From: CAYNRG01 sp047973125
GTDB lineage: Bacteria > Bacillota_I > Bacilli_A > Erysipelotrichales > Erysipelotrichaceae
NCBI GenBank assembly: GCA_047973125.1
Contig: JBKEBK010000016.1
Span: forward strand, 1 to 60,914
Direction of reading: 5' to 3'
Length of the DNA stretch: 60,914 nucleotides
This document shows, one piece after another, positions 42,222 through 51,226 of the stretch. A program made the translations under genes and the position numbers. How positions within the stretch are numbered: position 1 is the stretch's first letter; each line of letters opens with the position of its first letter. Under the pieces are notes generated by a model. It saw only the letters and a program-made list of their open reading frames with translations. It was not told the DNA's origin and made no database searches.

Positions 42222-42258
42222 ACTTTATCTTGAAGTGCATATGCACCCAAGATAAAGT
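42222..42258. other. Long hairpin between adk and infA
   Basis: ACTTTATCTTG (42222-42232) is the exact inverted repeat of CAAGATAAAGT (42248-42258). Between the arms lies the palindrome TGCATATGCA, so the whole region can fold into one 37-base hairpin with a small internal loop. There is no T run on either strand, so it is not a classical terminator. In many Firmicutes this gap is occupied by map. It could be a processing or attenuation site that sets the output of infA, rpmJ, rpsM, rpsK, rpoA and rplQ. Confidence 0.7.
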
Positions 42259-42264
42259 GTTGAA

Positions 42265-42915
42265 TTACTTCAATGTTGCCAAAGCATCCTTAATGTCTTT
42301 TTGAACATCTTCAATTGATTGAGATGCACTAACATGGATGGTCTTGCCCTGATCTTGATAGTAATCAATACAAGGCTTTGTGCTATTATAATACTCATCA
42401 AGACGAACCTGTAGTTCTTCGATTGTATCATCAGCACGCTGATATAATTCACCATTACATAGATCACAAACCCCACTAACCTTTGATGGTTTGTTTTCAA
42501 TATGGTAAATTTCTCCACACTGCTTACACATTCTTCTTCCAGTTATTCTTTTTGCTAATACAGATAAATCTACATCCAACAAAATAACCTTATCGATTGG
42601 CTGATTAATTTCTTTAACGATTTCATCTAACGCCTTAGCCTGTGCAAGTGATCTTGGAAATCCATCAAGAAGATATCCCTTTTGACAATCAGCTTGTAAA
42701 AGGCGATCTTTTACAAGTCCAATTGTTAATTCATCAGGAACAAGTTTTCCTTGATTGATATAGTTTTGAGCTTCAATGCCCAAAGCTGTTTTTTCTTTAA
42801 TAGCACTTCTAAACATATCACCAGTAGAAATATGTGGTATTCCATAATTTTCTGCAATCATAACAGATTGAGTACCCTTACCACTACCAGCTGGTCCCAT
42901 AATTAATAATTTCAT
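42265..42915 (-). CDS. adk: Adenylate kinase, zinc-lid form
   Basis: Adk balances ATP, ADP and AMP. The 216 residues begin with the P-loop GPAGSGKGTQ (7-16), have DGFPRSLAQA in the centre, and a lid with two CXXC pairs (CKQC and CDLC) that bind structural zinc, as in Gram-positive enzymes. It lies directly after secY. Confidence 0.99.
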   Translation of the reverse strand: MKLLIMGPAGSGKGTQSVMIAENYGIPHISTGDMFRSAIKEKTALGIEAQNYINQGKLVPDELTIGLVKDRLLQADCQKGYLLDGFPRSLAQAKALDEIVKEINQPIDKVILLDVDLSVLAKRITGRRMCKQCGEIYHIENKPSKVSGVCDLCNGELYQRADDTIEELQVRLDEYYNSTKPCIDYYQDQGKTIHVSASQSIEDVQKDIKDALATLK

Positions 42916-42926
42916 CTTTACCTTAC

Positions 42927-44213
42927 CTATCTTAAGAAACCACGATATGATTTCTGAGTAAGTTGACCCTTAAGTTGACGAGTAGTTTCCATTGCTACAC
43001 CAACAACGATAATGATCCCTGTACCACCAAGAGCAATACTTGATGGAAGGCTTGTAAACATTGTTAATAAATACGGTAGGATTGCTAAGAAACAAAGTCC
43101 TGCAGCCCCAAGTACTGTAATTCTATTTAATACCTTTGAAATATGTTCTTTAGTTTCTTTACCAGGTCTAATTCCTGGAATATATGCTCCACCTTTTCCT
43201 AAATTCTCAGCAACTTTCTCAGGATCTACCTGAAGATTAGTATAGAAGAATGTAAAGAAAACGATGAATACAGCATATAACAATAATCCCAGTGGCTTAG
43301 TTAAATCTAAAACACTACCAACCGCACTTGAGAATGAATTGTTAGGGAAGAAGAATGATGCAATTGCCGGTATTTGCATAATTGACTGTGCAAAGATTAC
43401 CGGAATTACCGAAGCAGAGTTAATTTTAAATGGTAAGAATGAAACATCAGTTTTACCCTTTGTTGCTCCACTTGATGTATATTGAATTGGAATTTTTCTA
43501 AGAGCCATCTGCATAAAGACAACCAGTAGAATAATAACAAGATACATGATCACATAAATCCCATATTGAATCAAGCCATTAACCATCGCGGTTTGTGAGC
43601 TTGTATCAACAAGTATTTGATATGTTTGTGTAAATGATGTAGGAAGTCCTGAAACAATCCCAGCAAAGATGATAATAGATACTCCATTACCAACACCCTT
43701 TGTACTAATTCTATCTCCAATCCATAACAGGAACATTGTTCCAGCAGTTAGAATTGTAGCAGTATATAAGTAATTTGAAAGTGAGCTTACCTCAAGGATA
43801 TTATTACCAACATCAAATCCCCAAACCATAAAATACGATTGAACAAAGGCTAAAATTACCGCTAAGTAACGTGTAATCTTATCCATTTGTTGTCTTCCTT
43901 TTTGTCCTGATTTTGCCATTTCTGTAAGTGCTGGAATAACATCCATGCTCAATAGTTGAATAACAATTGAAGCAGTAATATATGGTCCAACACCCATTGC
44001 AAAGATCGAGAATTGTTGCAGGGCACCCCCTCCAAGGAGGTTCATCATACTAAGAACACCACTATCGGCAATTCCAGTATTTATTGCATCAAGATTTACC
44101 CCAGGAACTGGAATTGCAGCTCCTAAACGATAAATAAATAGCATAGCAAGGGTAAATAGAATCTTGTTTCTAGTATCTTTATTTTTAAATAATTTGATAC
44201 AAGTTTCAATCAT
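42927..44213 (-). CDS. secY: Preprotein translocase subunit SecY
   Basis: SecY is the channel of the Sec translocon. The 428 residues form ten transmembrane helices, starting after a short basic N terminus with RNKILFTLAMLFIYRLGA, with the SecY signature PGVNLDAI and cytoplasmic loops near GIRPGKETKEHI. It is the partner of SecA encoded at 36.5-38.9 kb. It follows rplO by one base. Confidence 0.99.
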   Translation of the reverse strand: MIETCIKLFKNKDTRNKILFTLAMLFIYRLGAAIPVPGVNLDAINTGIADSGVLSMMNLLGGGALQQFSIFAMGVGPYITASIVIQLLSMDVIPALTEMAKSGQKGRQQMDKITRYLAVILAFVQSYFMVWGFDVGNNILEVSSLSNYLYTATILTAGTMFLLWIGDRISTKGVGNGVSIIIFAGIVSGLPTSFTQTYQILVDTSSQTAMVNGLIQYGIYVIMYLVIILLVVFMQMALRKIPIQYTSSGATKGKTDVSFLPFKINSASVIPVIFAQSIMQIPAIASFFFPNNSFSSAVGSVLDLTKPLGLLLYAVFIVFFTFFYTNLQVDPEKVAENLGKGGAYIPGIRPGKETKEHISKVLNRITVLGAAGLCFLAILPYLLTMFTSLPSSIALGGTGIIIVVGVAMETTRQLKGQLTQKSYRGFLR

Positions 44214-44214
44214 C

Positions 44215-44655
44215 TTAGATCACCTCTACTTTTCCGCCTGCTTTTTCAATTGCTTCTTGGGCAGACTTAGAAAATTTATTAGCTTTAACAACCAATTTCT
44301 TTTCTAATTTTCCATTCCCTAAAACTTTAACACCATCCAAGGTCTTTTTAAATAAACCTGCAGCTTTCATCATTTCAAGAGTAACTTCAACACCCTCATC
44401 AAATTTATTCAAGCTTTCAACATTAACAATTGCATATTCCTTACGAGTAAAGTTAGTAAACCCTCTTTTTGGAATACGTTTGTATAAAGGAGTTTGACCC
44501 CCTTCAAAACCTAGTGCAACTCCGCCACCACTTCTAGCGTTTTGCCCTTTATGTCCCTTACCAGATGTCTTACCATTTCCAGATCCATGTCCTCTACCAA
44601 CACGAAATGATTTACGGCGAGCACCTTCATTAAACTTTAATTCATGTAATTTCAT
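44215..44655 (-). CDS. rplO: Ribosomal protein uL15
   Basis: A 146-residue early-assembly protein of the large subunit. The Gly-rich N terminus (GRGHGSGNGKTSGKGHKGQ) and the following RSGGGVALGFEGGQTPL are diagnostic. It follows rpsE by only 11 bases; rpmD, which usually lies between them, is missing. Confidence 0.99.
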   Translation of the reverse strand: MKLHELKFNEGARRKSFRVGRGHGSGNGKTSGKGHKGQNARSGGGVALGFEGGQTPLYKRIPKRGFTNFTRKEYAIVNVESLNKFDEGVEVTLEMMKAAGLFKKTLDGVKVLGNGKLEKKLVVKANKFSKSAQEAIEKAGGKVEVI

Positions 44656-44666
44656 TTTACGCTCCC

Positions 44667-45179
44667 CTATCTAATTTCGTGAGGTTTCTTCTCACGTAAT
44701 TTTGCAACTGATTGAACAGTCTTTAAGTTGCGAAGTGCAGAAACTGTCGCATGAACCATATTAATTGGTGTACGAGAACCAACACACTTAGAAAGTATAT
44801 CTGTAACTCCAGCTAATTCTAACACATCACGAATAGCTCCACCTGCGATAACCCCTGTACCTTCTGCTGCTGGGCGAAGGAATACTTCACCAGCACCAAA
44901 TGTTCCAGTAATTGCATGAGGAATAGTTTTTCCTCCATTTACAAGACTAACTCTCATAACATTTTTCTTAGCAACCTCAATTGCTTTCTTTATAGCCTCA
45001 GGTACTTCGTTTGCTTTACCCATACCATAACCTACACGACCTTTTTTATCTCCAACAACAACTAGAGCGGAAAAGCGCATACGGCGTCCACCTTTTACAG
45101 TTTTGCTGACACGATTAATAACTACAACACGCTCTTCAAATTCTTTTTCACGTTGTACTCTTCTTGGTTTACGTTCCAT
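44667..45179 (-). CDS. rpsE: Ribosomal protein uS5
   Basis: A 170-residue protein of the decoding-site region. The double-stranded-RNA-binding N domain (EFEERVVVINRVSKTVKGGR) and the C domain (GTGVIAGGAIRDVLELAG) are both present. It follows rplR in the usual order. Confidence 0.99.
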   Translation of the reverse strand: MERKPRRVQREKEFEERVVVINRVSKTVKGGRRMRFSALVVVGDKKGRVGYGMGKANEVPEAIKKAIEVAKKNVMRVSLVNGGKTIPHAITGTFGAGEVFLRPAAEGTGVIAGGAIRDVLELAGVTDILSKCVGSRTPINMVHATVSALRNLKTVQSVAKLREKKPHEIR

Positions 45180-45193
45180 CTATGAGCTCCCTT

Positions 45194-45550
45194 CTAGAAT
45201 TCTAGTCCAGCATCTCTAGCTGCATCAGCTAGTGCTTGAACACGTCCGTGATAAACATATCCACCACGGTCAAATACTACTTTTTTAATCTTTAAACCTT
45301 TACAAATTTTAGCAATTTCAGCACCAATTTTTTTAGCTGCTTCAATATTACCACCATTTTCAAGTTTTAACTGTACGCTTGAAGTTGCCGCTAAAGTTTT
45401 TCCATTTAAATCATCAATCACTTGAGTGTGAATATGTGCATTTGAACGGAAAACACTTAAACGTGGACATTCAGGAGTACCACTAATTTTTCTACGAACA
45501 CGTACATGACGACGTATTCTAGTCTTATTTTTTGATATTTTCTTAATCAT
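45194..45550 (-). CDS. rplR: Ribosomal protein uL18
   Basis: A 118-residue 5S-rRNA-binding protein. The RLSVFRSNAHIHTQVID segment and the C-terminal FDRGGYVYHGRVQALADAAR are typical. It lies between rplF and rpsE. Confidence 0.99.
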   Translation of the reverse strand: MIKKISKNKTRIRRHVRVRRKISGTPECPRLSVFRSNAHIHTQVIDDLNGKTLAATSSVQLKLENGGNIEAAKKIGAEIAKICKGLKIKKVVFDRGGYVYHGRVQALADAARDAGLEF

Positions 45551-45569
45551 TTATTTTTCTCCCTTTCCA

Positions 45570-46115
45570 CTATTTCTTAGCAGCCGTTTTTCCTTCTTTA
45601 CGGCGTACCTTTTCACCTTTATAACGAATTCCCTTACCCTTATAAGGTTCAGGTTTTCTTGTTGATCTTACAACAGCAGCAAATTCTCCAACACGCTGCT
45701 TATCAATACCTGTTACTTTGATTGTTGTATTACTAGGACACTCAACCTTAAGTCCTTGTTCTACTTCAAACTCAACAGGATGAGAATAACCTACATTTAA
45801 TGTAAGCTTATTTCCACTCATTGCAGCACGAAATCCAATACCCACAATTTCAAGTTCTTTTGTGAATTCTTCATGACAACCAACAATTAAATTATTAAGC
45901 AAAGCACGAGTTGTACCATGTAATTGCTTAGTATGTTTTTCTTCATTTTGACGGCCAACTGTAATTGTACCATCTTCTTGTTTAATATCCATTAATGGAC
46001 TAAACTGACGTACTAAAGTTCCCTTAGGACCCTTTACAGTCACCTCATTACTTGCTGATATTTTAACTTCAACACCAGCAGGAACGGTAATCGCTTTATT
46101 TCCGATACGTGACAT
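45570..46115 (-). CDS. rplF: Ribosomal protein uL6
   Basis: A 181-residue protein at the factor-binding region of the large subunit. It begins SRIGNKAITVPAGVEV and carries the signature GKGIRYKGEKVRRKEGK near the C terminus. The order rpsH-rplF-rplR is standard. Confidence 0.99.
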   Translation of the reverse strand: MSRIGNKAITVPAGVEVKISASNEVTVKGPKGTLVRQFSPLMDIKQEDGTITVGRQNEEKHTKQLHGTTRALLNNLIVGCHEEFTKELEIVGIGFRAAMSGNKLTLNVGYSHPVEFEVEQGLKVECPSNTTIKVTGIDKQRVGEFAAVVRSTRKPEPYKGKGIRYKGEKVRRKEGKTAAKK

Positions 46116-46135
46116 TCTTCATTTTTCCTTTCAGT

Positions 46136-46537
46136 TTACCATACATAGGCAACGACTTCGCCACCTGTATGTTTTGCTCTTGCATCTTTATCAGTCATAA
46201 GACCTTGAGATGTTGAGATAATTGCAATTCCAAGACCATTTAATACACGAGGAACTGAATCACTCTTTGTATAAACACGAAGCCCTGGTTTTGAAATTCT
46301 CTTAATTCCACTAATAACTTTTTCATTATTAGCACCATACTTTAATGTAACACTTATTTTTTTATCTGCAGCACTATCTCCACTAACACTATAATTCATA
46401 ATGTAACCTTCATTCTTCAAGATTTTAGCAATTTCAACTTTAACCTTTGAACTAGGAATTTCAACCACCTCATGGTGAGCCTGAATACCATTACGAATTC
46501 TTGTCAGCATATCTGCAATTGGATCTGTCATATTCAT
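46136..46537 (-). CDS. rpsH: Ribosomal protein uS8
   Basis: A 133-residue platform protein. It starts MNMTDPIADMLTRIRNG and ends with GGEVVAYVW. AGGAGG lies seven bases before the first ATG, so I keep the MNM start. In Escherichia coli S8 represses the spc operon; a similar role here is possible. Confidence 0.99.
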   Translation of the reverse strand: MNMTDPIADMLTRIRNGIQAHHEVVEIPSSKVKVEIAKILKNEGYIMNYSVSGDSAADKKISVTLKYGANNEKVISGIKRISKPGLRVYTKSDSVPRVLNGLGIAIISTSQGLMTDKDARAKHTGGEVVAYVW

Positions 46538-46549
46538 ATTAAATCCTCC

Positions 46550-46735
46550 TTACCAGCTGGCCTTTCTAACTCCTGGAATTTGCCCTTTATAAGCTAATTC
46601 ACGGAAGCAAATACGGCATAATTTGTATTTACGCAATACAGAATGTGGACGTCCACAACGCTCACAACGTGAATATTCACGAGATGAGAATTTTTGAGGA
46701 CGTTGTTGTCTAATTTTCTTTGATGTTTTTGCCAT
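46550..46735 (-). CDS. rpsN: Ribosomal protein uS14, zinc form (type Z)
   Basis: A 61-residue small-subunit protein. The ligand pairs CERC and CRIC bind zinc, which marks the short C-plus form of Gram-positive bacteria, in its standard place between rplE and rpsH. The zinc-free paralogue is not in this window. Confidence 0.99.
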   Translation of the reverse strand: MAKTSKKIRQQRPQKFSSREYSRCERCGRPHSVLRKYKLCRICFRELAYKGQIPGVRKASW

Positions 46736-46747
46736 TACTCTCTCTCC

Positions 46748-47287
46748 TTACTTAGCAAAAGGCATGCCCATTTCAGCAAGCAATTCCTTAGCCTCTTCGT
46801 TTGTGTTTGCAGTTGTTACTATTACAATATCCATACCCCTTACACGATTAACTTTATCAAAGTTAATTTCAGGGAAGATAATTTGTTCTTTTATACCAAG
46901 TGTATAATTTCCACGACCATCAAATGCTGTTTTACTAACACCACGGAAGTCACGAACACGAGGAAGTGAAATATTGAATAACTTATCTAAGAAGTTATAC
47001 ATTTTTTCACCACGAAGTGTAACCTTACAACCAATCGGCATTCCCTCACGAAGTTTAAAGTTCGCAATAGATTGCTTAGCCTTTGTTACAACTGGCTTTT
47101 GACCAGCAAGTAATTCTAACTCAGCAACAGCATCTTCAATAATCTTAGGATTAGTAATTGCATCACCCAAACCTAAGTTAATAACAACCTTATCAATCTT
47201 TGGACATTGCATTACTGAAGTATAGTTAAACTTTTTAACTAAAGCTGGAGTAACTGTACTTTTGTACTTATCTAGAAGGCGACCCAT
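46748..47287 (-). CDS. rplE: Ribosomal protein uL5
   Basis: A 179-residue 5S-rRNA-binding protein in the central protuberance. GRGNYTLGIKEQIIFPEI and the VRGMDIVIVTTANT end are typical. Its start overlaps the rplX stop by one base. Confidence 0.99.
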   Translation of the reverse strand: MGRLLDKYKSTVTPALVKKFNYTSVMQCPKIDKVVINLGLGDAITNPKIIEDAVAELELLAGQKPVVTKAKQSIANFKLREGMPIGCKVTLRGEKMYNFLDKLFNISLPRVRDFRGVSKTAFDGRGNYTLGIKEQIIFPEINFDKVNRVRGMDIVIVTTANTNEEAKELLAEMGMPFAK

Positions 47288-47607
47288 TATTTCTTACCTC
47301 CTTTAATTTCTTTTCCACTCTTTTTATAAACACGGATTTTCTCATCTTTTTCAACCTTATAACCAACACGACTTACAGCCTTAGCCTTAGAATCATAGAT
47401 CATAACATTTGAAACATGAATAGGAGCTTCCATCTCAGTAATTCCACCATCTGGATTTACTTGAGAAGGCTTGACTGTTTTCTTAATCATATTAACCCCT
47501 TCAACAATAACTTTTTCTTTTTTAGGAAATACAGCAGTAACTTCCCCAATAGTCCCTTTGTAGTGACCAGTGATAACCTTTACTTTATCGCCCTTTTTAA
47601 TTTTCAT
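47287..47607 (-). CDS. rplX: Ribosomal protein uL24
   Basis: A 106-residue assembly-initiator protein. It begins with the KOW motif KIKKGDKVKVITGHYKGTIG and has MIKKTVKPSQVNPDGGI in the middle. It lies between rplN and rplE. Confidence 0.99.
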   Translation of the reverse strand: MKIKKGDKVKVITGHYKGTIGEVTAVFPKKEKVIVEGVNMIKKTVKPSQVNPDGGITEMEAPIHVSNVMIYDSKAKAVSRVGYKVEKDEKIRVYKKSGKEIKGGKK

Positions 47608-47618
47608 TAATTGACCTC

Positions 47619-47987
47619 CTACAATACTTCCGGAGCTAAAGATACAATTTTCATGTATCCCTTCTCACGAAGTTCTCTTGCTACTGGACCAAAAATTCTA
47701 GTCCCCTTAGGTGCTTTGTCATCTTTAATAATAACTGCTGCATTATCATCAAACTTGATGTATGAACCATTTTCTCTTCTTACACCATAAACAGTTCTAA
47801 CCACAACTGCCTTAACAACTTCACCTTTTTTAACTGTTCCTCCAGGAGCAGCCTGTTTTACTGTACATACGATAACATCACCAATACTAGCTGATTTACG
47901 TACACTACCACCTAAACAACGGATAACCAATAATTCTTTAGCACCGGTGTTGTCAGCGACTTTTAATCTGCTTTCATTTTGAATCAT
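47619..47987 (-). CDS. rplN: Ribosomal protein uL14
   Basis: A 122-residue protein at the subunit interface. It starts MIQNESRLKVADNTGAKEL and ends with the MKIVSLAPEVL tail. It follows rpsQ in the usual order. Confidence 0.99.
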   Translation of the reverse strand: MIQNESRLKVADNTGAKELLVIRCLGGSVRKSASIGDVIVCTVKQAAPGGTVKKGEVVKAVVVRTVYGVRRENGSYIKFDDNAAVIIKDDKAPKGTRIFGPVARELREKGYMKIVSLAPEVL

Positions 47988-48008
47988 CTTTCATCTTCCT
48001 CCTTGTGC

Positions 48009-48269
48009 TTAAAGAATTACAGCTTTTTCAACTACTTTAACAAGACGAAACCTTTTATCTTTTGATAATGGACGAGTTGCCATAATATCAACGATATCTC
48101 CGTGTTTTGCCTCATTATTTTCATCATGAGCTTTAAATCTTTTTGAATATTTTACTCTTTTTTTGTATAAACTGTGGCTTCTATTTGTAGCAACTTCAAC
48201 AGTAATAGTTTTATCCATTTTATCTGAAACTACTTTGCCACGTAATACTTTACGTTTCGATCTTTCCAT
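48009..48269 (-). CDS. rpsQ: Ribosomal protein uS17
   Basis: An 86-residue OB-fold protein of the small-subunit body. GKVVSDKMDKTITVEV near the start and HDENNEAKHGDIVDIMATRP in the middle identify it. Confidence 0.99.
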   Translation of the reverse strand: MERSKRKVLRGKVVSDKMDKTITVEVATNRSHSLYKKRVKYSKRFKAHDENNEAKHGDIVDIMATRPLSKDKRFRLVKVVEKAVIL

Positions 48270-48282
48270 ACTTTAGACCTCC

Positions 48283-48483
48283 CTACTTAGCATCACTAAG
48301 CTTACGCTCAGTCATAATCGTTTTAATTCGTGCAATTGTCTTTTTAACATCTCTCATACGATTTGCATCTTCCAATTGCCCCGTAGCCTGTTTAAAGCGT
48401 AAGTCGAATAGCTCTTCTTTTAAAGAATCAATATTCTTTAATAACTCTTCATTACTAGTTTCACGAATATCTTTAATTTTCAT
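48283..48483 (-). CDS. rpmC: Ribosomal protein uL29
   Basis: A 66-residue helical-hairpin protein at the tunnel exit, where it helps bind the signal recognition particle and trigger factor. LFDLRFKQATGQLE is typical. It directly abuts rplP. Confidence 0.98.
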   Translation of the reverse strand: MKIKDIRETSNEELLKNIDSLKEELFDLRFKQATGQLEDANRMRDVKKTIARIKTIMTERKLSDAK

Positions 48484-48903
48484 CTATTTCTCCTCCTCGC
48501 CTTTCTTAACAAATCTTGTTCTAACTGGTAGCTTATGAGAAGCTAAACGAAGTGCTTCCTTTGCAATCTCTTCACTAACACCAGCAATTTCAAACATAAC
48601 ACGACCAGGTTGAACAACAGCAACCCAACCTTCAGGTGCCCCTTTACCAGATCCCATACGAACCTCTAAAGGTTTCTTAGTAATCGCTAAGTGAGGGAAT
48701 ATTTTTATCCAAACCTTACCATTACGATTCATATAACGAGTCATCGCAATACGAGCAGACTCGATTTGACGGTTTGATACATAAGCACCCTGCTCAGCAA
48801 CAATACCATATTCACCAAAAGCAACACTTCTTCCAGCCTTTGATCTTCCCTCATATGAAACTCTATGAGGTCTTCTATATTTTGTTCTTTTCGGCATTAA
48901 CAT
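48484..48903 (-). CDS. rplP: Ribosomal protein uL16
   Basis: A 139-residue protein near the A site. It begins MLMPKRTKYRRPHR, as in other Firmicutes (MLxPKR), with GGAGGT eight bases before this first ATG. GSGKGAPEGWVAVV is also typical. Confidence 0.99.
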   Translation of the reverse strand: MLMPKRTKYRRPHRVSYEGRSKAGRSVAFGEYGIVAEQGAYVSNRQIESARIAMTRYMNRNGKVWIKIFPHLAITKKPLEVRMGSGKGAPEGWVAVVQPGRVMFEIAGVSEEIAKEALRLASHKLPVRTRFVKKGEEEK

Positions 48904-48905
48904 AA

Positions 48906-49673
48906 TTAATTACCTCCCTTTGCAGCTTCAACCTTTGCTTGTGGAGTTTTATTGTTGCGAGGACGACGATCGTTATTTCTAGGACGACGAGAACGCATTG
49001 GATTCTTTGGTGCTTCTGGTTCTTTAACCATTTGACCAGGAAGAACTTCACCACGACAAATCCAAACTTTAACTCCTAATTTTCCAAATGTTGTATTAGC
49101 TTCAACATGTGCATAATCAATATCTGAACGAAGTGTATGCAAAGGAACAATTCCTTCTGAGTACCCTTCACCACGAGCAATATCAGCACCACCAAGTCTT
49201 CCAGAAACTAAAGTTTTAATTCCCTTAGCACCAGATCTCATTGTTTGTTGAATAGCCTTCTTTTGTGTAATTCTAAATGATTGACGATTTTCTAATTGCT
49301 CTGCAACTTTTCTAGCTACTAAATAAGCATCTAAATCAGGATTTGCAACCTCAATAACATCAATTTTAATATCTTTTCCACTAGTAAGCTTAGATAATTT
49401 CTTCTTTAATGTTTCGATCTTATCTTCACCCTTTTCACTCTTACCAACTAAAACTCCAGGACGAGCAGCACGAAGAATTAATTTTACTTCGTTTGAAGTA
49501 CGTTCAATTTCAATTCTTGAAACATACGCATCATGTAATTCTTTAGTTAAGAATTCACGAATTCTTACATCTTCAATCAATAAATTTCCGTATTCTTTTT
49601 CCGCATACCATCTTGATTCCCAGTCACGGATAACTCCAACACGAAGTCCGATTGGACTAACTTTTTGACCCAT
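48906..49673 (-). CDS. rpsC: Ribosomal protein uS3
   Basis: A 255-residue protein at the mRNA entry tunnel. It has the GLRVGVIRDWESRW start, the KH domain and the GRLGGADIARGE segment. The C terminus has an unusually long Arg/Asn-rich extension (about 218-255) with repeated RRPRNN, longer than the usual roughly 220 residues. Confidence 0.98.
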   Translation of the reverse strand: MGQKVSPIGLRVGVIRDWESRWYAEKEYGNLLIEDVRIREFLTKELHDAYVSRIEIERTSNEVKLILRAARPGVLVGKSEKGEDKIETLKKKLSKLTSGKDIKIDVIEVANPDLDAYLVARKVAEQLENRQSFRITQKKAIQQTMRSGAKGIKTLVSGRLGGADIARGEGYSEGIVPLHTLRSDIDYAHVEANTTFGKLGVKVWICRGEVLPGQMVKEPEAPKNPMRSRRPRNNDRRPRNNKTPQAKVEAAKGGN

Positions 49674-49690
49674 ATCTTCTAATCCCCCTC

Positions 49691-50023
49691 CTATCTCTCT
49701 GCAACCACAACAGTAATGTGGCTAGTTCTTTTAAGTATTTGAGCAGCGTTTCCTTTTGCTCTAGGCATAAAACGCTTCATTGTGATTCCCTCATCAGCAT
49801 AACATGCCTTAACATATAATTTAGTTTCATCTAATTGATGATTATTTGTAGCATTACTAATAGCTGATTTTAATGTTTTACCAACAGCAACCGCTGCATG
49901 ATTTGGAGTGAATTTAAGGATTGCTGTAGCCTCTACAATATTTTTTCCTCTTACTAAATCCAGAACCAAACGCACTTTACGTGGAGCGATACGCACTGTT
50001 TTTGATATAGCTTTAACTTCCAT
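49691..50023 (-). CDS. rplV: Ribosomal protein uL22
   Basis: A 110-residue protein that lines the exit tunnel. RIAPRKVRLVLDLVRGK near the start and the MKRFMPRAKGNAAQILKRTSH loop (cited by its ends MKRFMPRA and KRTSH) are typical. It lies between rpsS and rpsC. Confidence 0.99.
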   Translation of the reverse strand: MEVKAISKTVRIAPRKVRLVLDLVRGKNIVEATAILKFTPNHAAVAVGKTLKSAISNATNNHQLDETKLYVKACYADEGITMKRFMPRAKGNAAQILKRTSHITVVVAER

Positions 50024-50037
50024 GTACTTATTTCCTC

Positions 50038-50307
50038 CTACGCTTTCTTATCGTCACCATGACCACCATACTTACGTGTCATGACAAACTCACCAAGTTT
50101 ATGTCCAACCATGTCTTCTGTAACATATACTGGAACATGCTCTTTTCCATTATGTACTGCAAATGTATGTTCAACGAAACTTGGGAAAATTGTTGAACGA
50201 CGTGACCATGTTTTAATTACTTCTTTTTTACCTGATGCATTAAGTGCTTCAACTTTTTTCATTAGATGATCATCACAAAATGGACCCTTTTTTAAACTAC
50301 GTGTCAT
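50038..50307 (-). CDS. rpsS: Ribosomal protein uS19
   Basis: An 89-residue head protein. It begins TRSLKKGPFCDDHLMKK and carries GHKLGEFVMTRKYGGH near the end. It follows rplB. Confidence 0.99.
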   Translation of the reverse strand: MTRSLKKGPFCDDHLMKKVEALNASGKKEVIKTWSRRSTIFPSFVEHTFAVHNGKEHVPVYVTEDMVGHKLGEFVMTRKYGGHGDDKKA

Positions 50308-50328
50308 TATATTTTTCCTATCCTTTCG

Positions 50329-51162
50329 TTATTTACCCTTACGGCCTCTTACAATATATTTAGAACTATGTTTCTTCTTATTACGAGTTTTAACACCCAT
50401 AGCTTTTTTACCCCAAGGAGTCATTGGAGACTTACGACCAATTGGTGTACGTCCTTCCCCTCCTCCATGAGGGTGATCATTAGGGTTCATTACTGACCCT
50501 CTAACCGTTGGACGAATACCTAACCAACGACTTCTACCAGCCTTACCAATGTTAACTAAGCTGTAATCTTCATTACCAACTGAACCAACAGTAGCACGAC
50601 AATGACCCAATATTTTTCTAACTTCACCAGAAGTTAATCTTACAGTAACATAACGATCTTCAATCCCAAGTAATTGAGCAGAACATCCAGCACTTCTTGC
50701 AAGCTGTCCACCCTTACCAGGCTTAAGTTCAACATTATGAACAACAGTACCCTCAGGCATATTTCTCATTTCTAAAGAGTTTCCAACTTTAATGTCAGTT
50801 GTTTCCCCAGAAACAATTGTATGTCCAACTTCTAATCCCTTAGGAGCGATAATATATCTTTTTTCTCCATCTACATAATGTAATAATGCAATGTTAGCAC
50901 TACGGTTTGGATCATACTCAATTGTAGCAACCTTCGCAGGTATGTTATCTTTATTTCTTTTAAAATCAATAATACGATACTGACGTTTATGTCCTCCACC
51001 ATGATGGCGAGTAGTTATACGACCGTTATTATTACGACCACCCTTTTTACTTAAAGATGATAACAATGAACGCTCAGGCGTTGATGTTGTAATCTCTTCA
51101 AAAGTTAAGGTTGTCATCCCACGACGGCCAGGCGTCGTTGGTTTATACTTCTTTATACCCAT
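50329..51162 (-). CDS. rplB: Ribosomal protein uL2
   Basis: A 277-residue protein close to the peptidyl transferase centre. It starts MGIKKYKPTTPGRRGM, has the RSAGCSAQLLG segment, and ends with the conserved MNPNDHPHGGGEGRTPIG loop and basic tail. All key regions are intact. Confidence 0.99.
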   Translation of the reverse strand: MGIKKYKPTTPGRRGMTTLTFEEITTSTPERSLLSSLSKKGGRNNNGRITTRHHGGGHKRQYRIIDFKRNKDNIPAKVATIEYDPNRSANIALLHYVDGEKRYIIAPKGLEVGHTIVSGETTDIKVGNSLEMRNMPEGTVVHNVELKPGKGGQLARSAGCSAQLLGIEDRYVTVRLTSGEVRKILGHCRATVGSVGNEDYSLVNIGKAGRSRWLGIRPTVRGSVMNPNDHPHGGGEGRTPIGRKSPMTPWGKKAMGVKTRNKKKHSSKYIVRGRKGK

Positions 51163-51226
51163 TATAAATGGTCCTCCTTACGCATTTTATCCGGAAATAG
51201 CGTTATTCTTCCGATATGTTTAATTC

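Noticed and set aside
42222..42258. The adk-infA hairpin as a transcription terminator.
   Set aside because: There is no T run on either strand, and essential genes of the same operon follow.
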